Source: Vanessa cardui
Taxonomy: Eukaryota; Arthropoda; Insecta; Lepidoptera; Nymphalidae
Reading direction: 5' to 3'
NCBI RefSeq assembly: GCF_905220365.1
Contig: NC_061139.1
Span: forward strand, 11,617,001 to 11,681,000
Length of the DNA: 64,000 nucleotides
The notes under the pieces were generated by a model. It had not been told where the DNA came from. It saw only the letters and a list, made by a program, of their open reading frames with translations, and searched no databases. Shown one piece after another: positions 58,669 through 64,000 of the stretch. Position numbers and translations under genes: made by a program. Within the stretch, counting starts at the first letter, position 1; each line of letters begins with the position of its first letter.

Positions 58669-60395
58669 TTAACACGTTCACTGCCACCTAAATTTTTCCT
58701 ATGCTCATAGCGATGCCGCCATACATAATGCCGCGAACACGCTAAGCGTGTCCCCGGCATCGCTAGATAAATTGTATGGACAAGCGTAGCGTGTCCACTG
58801 GCACAGGAACAAAAAAATGATTATTTTTTTGTTAAAACGGTCTTTGTTAGTTAATATTTCTTGTATTATGCAATAATTAAGGTGTTTAGAATAATGTTGT
58901 CAGTGTTTTATCCTGGAATTATGACAAAAAACCGCTTTTATGGTAAGTAAACATCATAATGTAATCAGTGGTTGTAAAACTTTTTAATAAATTCCCACAT
59001 ATCATATTTATATTGGTGTCGAATTTGATATATACTTTTTATCGCGTTATGATTTAGTTCGTATTTCAATAAAAAAATTGTTCATGATATATACTGTTAC
59101 CTGTTATCTACTGTTGTATCCCTGCAAAGGACGCGGGTCAGTTTGAAAGTAGCAAGGTATAATCAAATAAAATAAAATAGAACTTTCAATACAAATTAAA
59201 ACAGAGTTTAAATTTCGCTTCATAAAGTGTCCATAAAAATCCACCTTATTTTTTTGTTTTCTCAAATACATACTTATTAATTTCTAAAATCAATTTTTAT
59301 CTCACTTGTTTCGTTCACTTTCTTATTAGTTGCTAGAAATGTTCAAAGGTCATAGGATATCGATTCGGTGCACATGTCTTGATATAATAATAAAGAACAA
59401 TTAAATAAGTAATAATTAATAAACAAATAATTAAAAAATAATCAAGCTTCTTGTAAGATAAACTCGTTTTATTGTTTCATTACTTCAATTCTTGTAACAC
59501 GAATTTGAAGTTGACATGAGTTTACATTTTTAAGGTAAATCAGCCTTATTTAGTGTTTAATTTTATATATTTGGTGTATGTATGTGGTAGTTAATGATTA
59601 ATCGAACTAACATATAGGTACTTGTAATACATAATCAGTATCAACATAACACAAAGTAAGACAATTTTGTATAAACTTTGTCATTAAATAGGAATGGCAG
59701 AATTACGGCTTATATAGTTTTCAACCGACTTCCAAAAGGAGGAGGTTATCAATTCGATTCAATAACTATAACTACATTATATAATCGTAAATCGACTTTT
59801 AAGTAGTCTAATATTTTTCATTTCATTAAACTTAGGAAGACTCTAAAAAATATGTTGAATACGCAATTATTTTTATTACTTTTTCGTGCATATTAATTTG
59901 TTTTAAAATAGTGTTTTGTTTGAAGTCGGTTTTTCTTTTTGTTAAAATTTTTATTTATACTACAAAGGTGTATAAATTTTTATAATAATAGATATTTGTA
60001 CAAAAAAAAAATGTAACAAAGTTCCGCAAATTTGAGAAAACAAAATTAGTTTAATTTTCAACAAATTGGTAATAAGCCATAAATAAAATGTGGTTTGTTG
60101 AAAAAACAGTTTGACAATCTATGATTATCCTTAATAAGTGAACAAGCCTAGCGTGTCGCCGGCATTACGAAAGACATTTTTTTGTAAAATAAAAAAAATA
60201 TATTATTTTTAACGGGCCACTTAAAAACTCAGTAGCTTATCGCTTGAAGATTGCACACAATTAGTTTGAATGAATAATTTAGCCTAGTTTTTAAGATATC
60301 ACTGAAATTCTTAGAACAAGCCTAGCGTGTTCGCGGCGTGGCTATAGAAATTCGCATGAACACGCTAGGCGTGTCGCTGGCACTGAACGTGTTAA
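58669..60395. mobile_element. piggyBac-like non-autonomous transposon, copy 2 (inverted)
   Basis: TTAA at 58669-58672 and 60392-60395 with the same inverted ends as copy 1, in opposite orientation. The sequence follows copy 1 almost base for base over about 1.49 kb except for an extra 235 or so bases (59722-59955), which is a separate MITE. High similarity of the two copies implies recent mobilisation, which needs a transposase elsewhere in the genome. Confidence 0.75.
59722..59955. mobile_element. MITE nested in piggyBac-like copy 2
   Basis: Absent from copy 1, so the insertion is directly visible. It has inverted ends AACCGACTTC (59723-59732) and GAAGTCGGTT (59922-59931). The AACCGACTTCCAAAAGGAGG start is a very common lepidopteran repeat as I recall. 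No coding capacity. Exact edges and target duplication are unclear. Confidence 0.6.
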
Positions 60396-60637
60396 GTCAT
60401 TCAAAATCAAAAATCAAAATCAAAATAAACTTTATTCAAGTAGGCTTTTATAAGCACTTTTGAATCGTCATTTTACAATTAAGTGAAGCTACCACCGGTT
60501 CGGAAAGTAGATTCTACCGAGAAGAACCGGCAAGAAACTCAGTAGTTACTCTTTTTTTAACATTTAAAAAATACAACGTCATGTTAATTAAATACAATTA
60601 TTTCAATTAATGTATCCTGCTTGGAATTCAACAGGTA

Positions 60638-61441
60638 TTAACTCCACGCTTTTTTATCATCTACAAAATCTTGTATCGAATAGTATGCTTTTTCTACCAA
60701 TGTATTTTTAACAAACGATTTGAATTTACTAAACGGCAAAGTTAAAAATTTCTGCGGAATTTTATTATAGAAACGGATACCTTGCCCCAAGAAGGATCTA
60801 TTGACTTTGCGGAGTCGGAAACTTGGCGTTATAAGTTTATCCTTACTTCTAGTGCATATACAATGATTATCACTGATTTTATCAAAGTGATCAATGTTAC
60901 TGTGAATATACATGATATTGTTGTAAATATATTGCGACGCAACAGTAAGTATTCCTACTCTGTTAAAAACATCCCGAAGAGAGTCTCTAGCTCCAAGATT
61001 ATAAATAAACCGAATTGCTCTCTTTTGTAAAATAAAGACAGATTCAATATCTGCAGCGTTACCCCAAAGTAATATGCCATATGACATAATACTGTGAAAA
61101 TAACCAAAATAAACTAAACGTGCGGTATCAATATCAGTTAGTTGTCTAATTATTCTAACCGCGTATGTTGCGGAGCTGAGTCTTCCTGTTAGGGATGATA
61201 AATGAGAAGTCCACTGAAGTCTGGAATCCAATTCTATTCCTAAAAACACCGTAGTATCAGTTACTTCAAGACGGTCACCATTTAAAGATATATTATAATT
61301 TTGCTTGCTAACATTAGGTAGGGTAAAAACTACACATTTTGTTTTTTGAGCATTCAAAACTAAATTATTTACCGTAAACCAATTGTGTATCTGTGATAAT
61401 GCACCGTTCACATCGTCATAGTCATTTTTTTTTCCTGTCAA
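60638..61441 (-). pseudogene. LINE ORF2 C-terminal part, shifted frame
   Basis: Continues directly from the RT palm: NGALSQIHNWFTVNNLVLNA and KTKCVVFTLPN are the usual post-FADD segment, then VTDTTVFLGIELDSRLQW and SHLSSLTGRLSSATYAVRI, ending at a TAA (60638). Read together with 61422-63182 it makes a normal-length ORF2 with one shift in the homopolymer. Confidence 0.8.
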
Positions 61442-63182
61442 CCTTAAAAATCAGCGAAGTATCGTCAGCAAACAACACTATATCACAAATACCCTTAACA
61501 TAGAAAGGAAGATCATTTATATATACTGGGAATAGAAAGGGACCCAAAATTGAACCTTGCGGAACTCCCATTTTTAACGTAGATCCAGAAGACTTTATTC
61601 CATTAATGAAAACTTGCTGGATTCTTTGACTTAAATATGAAGCGATGAGATCAAGAGCTTTACCTTTAACACCGTAATATTTGAGCTTATAAAGAAGCGT
61701 TTCGTGTTCTACACAATCGAATGCTTTAGATAAATCACAGAATACTCCAATAGCGTTCTGTGATTTCTCCCAAGCATCGTAAATATGTTTGAGAAGCGCA
61801 ATTCCCGCATCAGTTGTCGAGCGACCTCTTCTAAAACCGAATTGCTCACCATGAAAAATAGCATTTGTACCGAAATGGACGAGAAGTTGATTTAAGATAA
61901 TTTTTTCGAAAATTTTACTTAAGGATGGGAGTATTGAAATAGGCCTGTAATTACCGGGATCGCTTCTGTTTCCAGTTTTAAAAAGTGGTAAAACTTTACT
62001 ACATTTTAACAAGTTAGGAAATGAACCCGTGTCCAAATTCTTGTTAAAAATTACTGCTATATACGGAGCAATATCGTATATGATGTTATTAAAAAATTTT
62101 ACCGAAATGCCCCATATGTCGTTAGTTTTTTTAATATTTACAGTTTTAAATTCTTTTATGACATCTATTGCAGAAACCGTTTCAAATGAAAAATCAATAA
62201 CGCATTTAGAAACACTATTATTTAATAACCTAGCTGCATTTGATGTAGATGATTTTAAATGAAATGTTATTTTATGGGGTACTTTATCAAAAAATGATTC
62301 AAATAAATTAGCAACCTCTAATTCAGAACTCGTGTATCTACTACCTGTGTTCAATTCTATTGGTATCATTTCCTTTTTGGGTTTTCCACTAACACTACTA
62401 ATAACATCCCATGTGGCTTTAATTCTATTATCAAAATTCAGGATTTTTTTCTTTAAATATAAGGACTTAGCAGAAATGCATACTGTTTTAAAAATTTTGG
62501 AATATTTAATGACGTATTCTAAAAAGGCTACGTTTCGATTCCACCGCCTCATATCATATAAGTCGTATAATTTATTTCTACTTTTATAAATACCAACAGT
62601 AGCCCAGTCACTAAACTTTAATTTTGTGTTACTATAACATGATTTCATTTTAAATATATTGTTAAATTCTTTTAGTATTACTTCAAAAAATGAATTATAA
62701 AGCCCATTTGGATCCTGTGTCGTAAGATCTAGATTAGACAATTTATACGCCACAATATCTTTAAAACAATGTAATTTGTTAGCCGTTATTGGCCTGTATG
62801 TTATTTTTATAAAATGATTTATTTCTTTGTGTTTTAATGAAAACTTCTGACCACAATGGTCAGAAGTTAAATTATTTATAATTGATACTTCATATATTTC
62901 ACAGTCACAGAACACATTATCAATACACGAAGAAGTGCCGTCGGTTATTCCCGTCGGTTCATTAACTCTATGAGTTAAATTAAATGACATAAACAAGGCG
63001 ACCAACCGAACACTTAACGTAGTTTCTTTAAGTAAGTCGACGTTAAAGTCCCCACATACAATTATATATTTATTAGTTTTACATAGCTTTTTAAGAATGT
63101 CCTCCATAGTGGTTTCAAACAAATAATAATCTCCCGATGGGGGCCGGTACACGCAGACTATAATGTACTGTGGAAATTCCAC
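61422..63182 (-). pseudogene. LINE ORF2: endonuclease and reverse transcriptase, frame-broken
   Basis: 586 codons open. APE endonuclease motifs: CVYRPPSG, CGDFNVDL, LTSDHC. RT: GNYRPISILPSLSKIFEK, QFGFRRGRSTTDA, motif A FCDLSKAFDCVEH (Asp intact), motif B GVPQGSILGPFLF, motif C LFADDTS. The frame ends in a run of nine A (complement of 61427-61436), and the rest of the protein continues in another frame. Upstream of the shown start the endonuclease N-terminus continues in other frames with a TAA at 63410-63412 and another shift near 63210-63240. Inactive unless the breaks are sequence errors. Confidence 0.85.
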
Positions 63183-63495
63183 GCAGGATAGTTCGATAGT
63201 ACGTTCGATACGTTCGAGAGGGCCACAATATCTTTTCGAGATTTACAAACGATATCATTCCGTACTAATATTAATGAGCCACCACGAATAGCACTCCCTC
63301 TTACGAACGCACTTGACAGTTTAAAGTTTGAAATATTAAATAAGTCAAATTTTTTAACCCAATGTTCTGTGAAACAAAATACATGTATTTTATAACACTC
63401 CGAAAATAATTATATTTCATGGTCTTTGCCACCTATGCCCTGTATATTTTGATGTATAATATTTAAGTAAGAGGGCGCAGATGTTGTCGTTTTAT

Positions 63496-64000
63496 TTAGT
63501 TTAAACTATTAATTTGAGTATTTTTAATTTTGTCGGTGTTAATATAAATTAAATTATTATTTTTATTATACATATGATCCTTGGTAACATTACTTGTAAA
63601 ATAATTTTTGATATTGTAGGCAATTAGGTTACCAATTTGTCTTTTCGATTTCATTGGTAGGTACACAGTATCCTCTGTCCACTTAAATCTATGAATGAAT
63701 TTATTAATGTCAAATAACATTAAATCATTACTGCAATGTCGAGTCAAATTATATAGACATAGGTTTAAGTCATAAATATGTAAATTCTGTGCATCTGTCA
63801 AGGTATGTGAATATGGAAATAAACTAATTATAAATTTGCATTTCTTTTGATTTTGGATTTCAATTAATAATTTAATATCCTTAATTAAACTCTTTTTGTT
63901 TAGAGACAAACTGTCACCATGCATGAATACTACTACATTATTAGAACCCAGATGCATAGAATTTATTTTATTTATTTGGTATTGATAGGTTGCCCCGGGT
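63496..64000 (-). pseudogene. LINE ORF1 C-terminal part, runs off the window
   Basis: Open from the right edge to 63496, starting PGATYQYQINKINSMHLGSN. GSNNVVVF resembles the G.ND block of SGNH-hydrolase domains found in ORF1 of some CR1-group LINEs; the final catalytic His block is not recognisable (LPMKSKRQIGNLIAYNI). Role would be RNA or membrane association in retrotransposition. Tentative. Confidence 0.45.

Larger units (their letters stand above)
60405..64000 (-). mobile_element. CR1/Jockey-like LINE, 3' end inside, 5' end beyond the window
   Basis: Read on the minus strand: ORF1 end (63957-63496), endonuclease and RT (about 63400-61422), C-terminal domain (61441-60638), then a 3' UTR ending in repeated ATTTTGATTTTG near 60405-60425. 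The 3' UTR (TTTCCGAACCGGTGGTAG, CTTGAATAAAGTTTATTTTG) is the source of many short tails in this window. The exact clade (CR1, Daphne or Jockey) is not decided. The 3' end abuts the piggyBac-like copy 2. Confidence 0.85.

Noticed and set aside
60782..62589. Plus-strand frames over the right-hand LINE
   Set aside because: Antisense shadows of the LINE ORF2.
1..64000. CRISPR array, rRNA genes or prokaryotic operons
   Set aside because: None seen; the splice structure and repeat content are those of an insect nuclear genome.

Overview
This is an AT-rich eukaryotic nuclear window with spliced genes, GT-AG introns and dense interspersed repeats. The tRNA-derived SINE, the LINE tails and the (TGA)n-ended RTE element are of kinds I know from butterflies and moths, and the coding exons are arthropod-like. 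A lepidopteran, plausibly a nymphalid butterfly, is the best guess; the species cannot be read from the window.

Three host genes can be built. (1) Positions 1702-36967, minus strand: S-adenosylmethionine decarboxylase (SamDC/AMD1), the pyruvoyl enzyme that supplies decarboxylated AdoMet for spermidine and spermine synthesis. Six coding exons (254 residues) join in phase; the 3' end lies beyond the left edge. Intron 2 is about 26 kb and filled with repeats. A nine-codon upstream ORF sits in the presumed leader. (2) Positions 37779-38929, minus strand: a two-exon, 184-residue lysine-rich protein with a tentative resemblance to PPP1R35. (3) Positions 44845-55948, plus strand: ASCC2, complete in 13 exons (about 737 residues) with a CUE domain, the ubiquitin-binding subunit of the ASC-1 complex used in alkylation repair and ribosome quality control.

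Genes 2 and 3 are divergent. Between their starts lies the most unusual object here: a decayed DIRS-type retrotransposon (about 39055-44115). It has inverted terminal repeats plus an internal region complementary to both termini, and remnants of gag-like, reverse-transcriptase and RNase H coding sequence on the minus strand. Without it the two start codons would be about 0.85 kb apart.

Other mobile DNA: two inverted copies of a TTAA-flanked piggyBac-like non-autonomous element 57 kb apart (98-1590 and 58669-60395, the latter with a nested MITE); a 5'-truncated RTE LINE with a long open frame in ASCC2 intron 5; a CR1/Jockey-like LINE running off the right edge, with frame breaks; a hAT-like MITE with target duplication; about fifteen copies of one tRNA-derived SINE and three of a second; and many fragments of common repeats. 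The long non-coding stretches are AT-rich intronic or intergenic DNA. I found no rRNA or functional tRNA gene and no CRISPR array.
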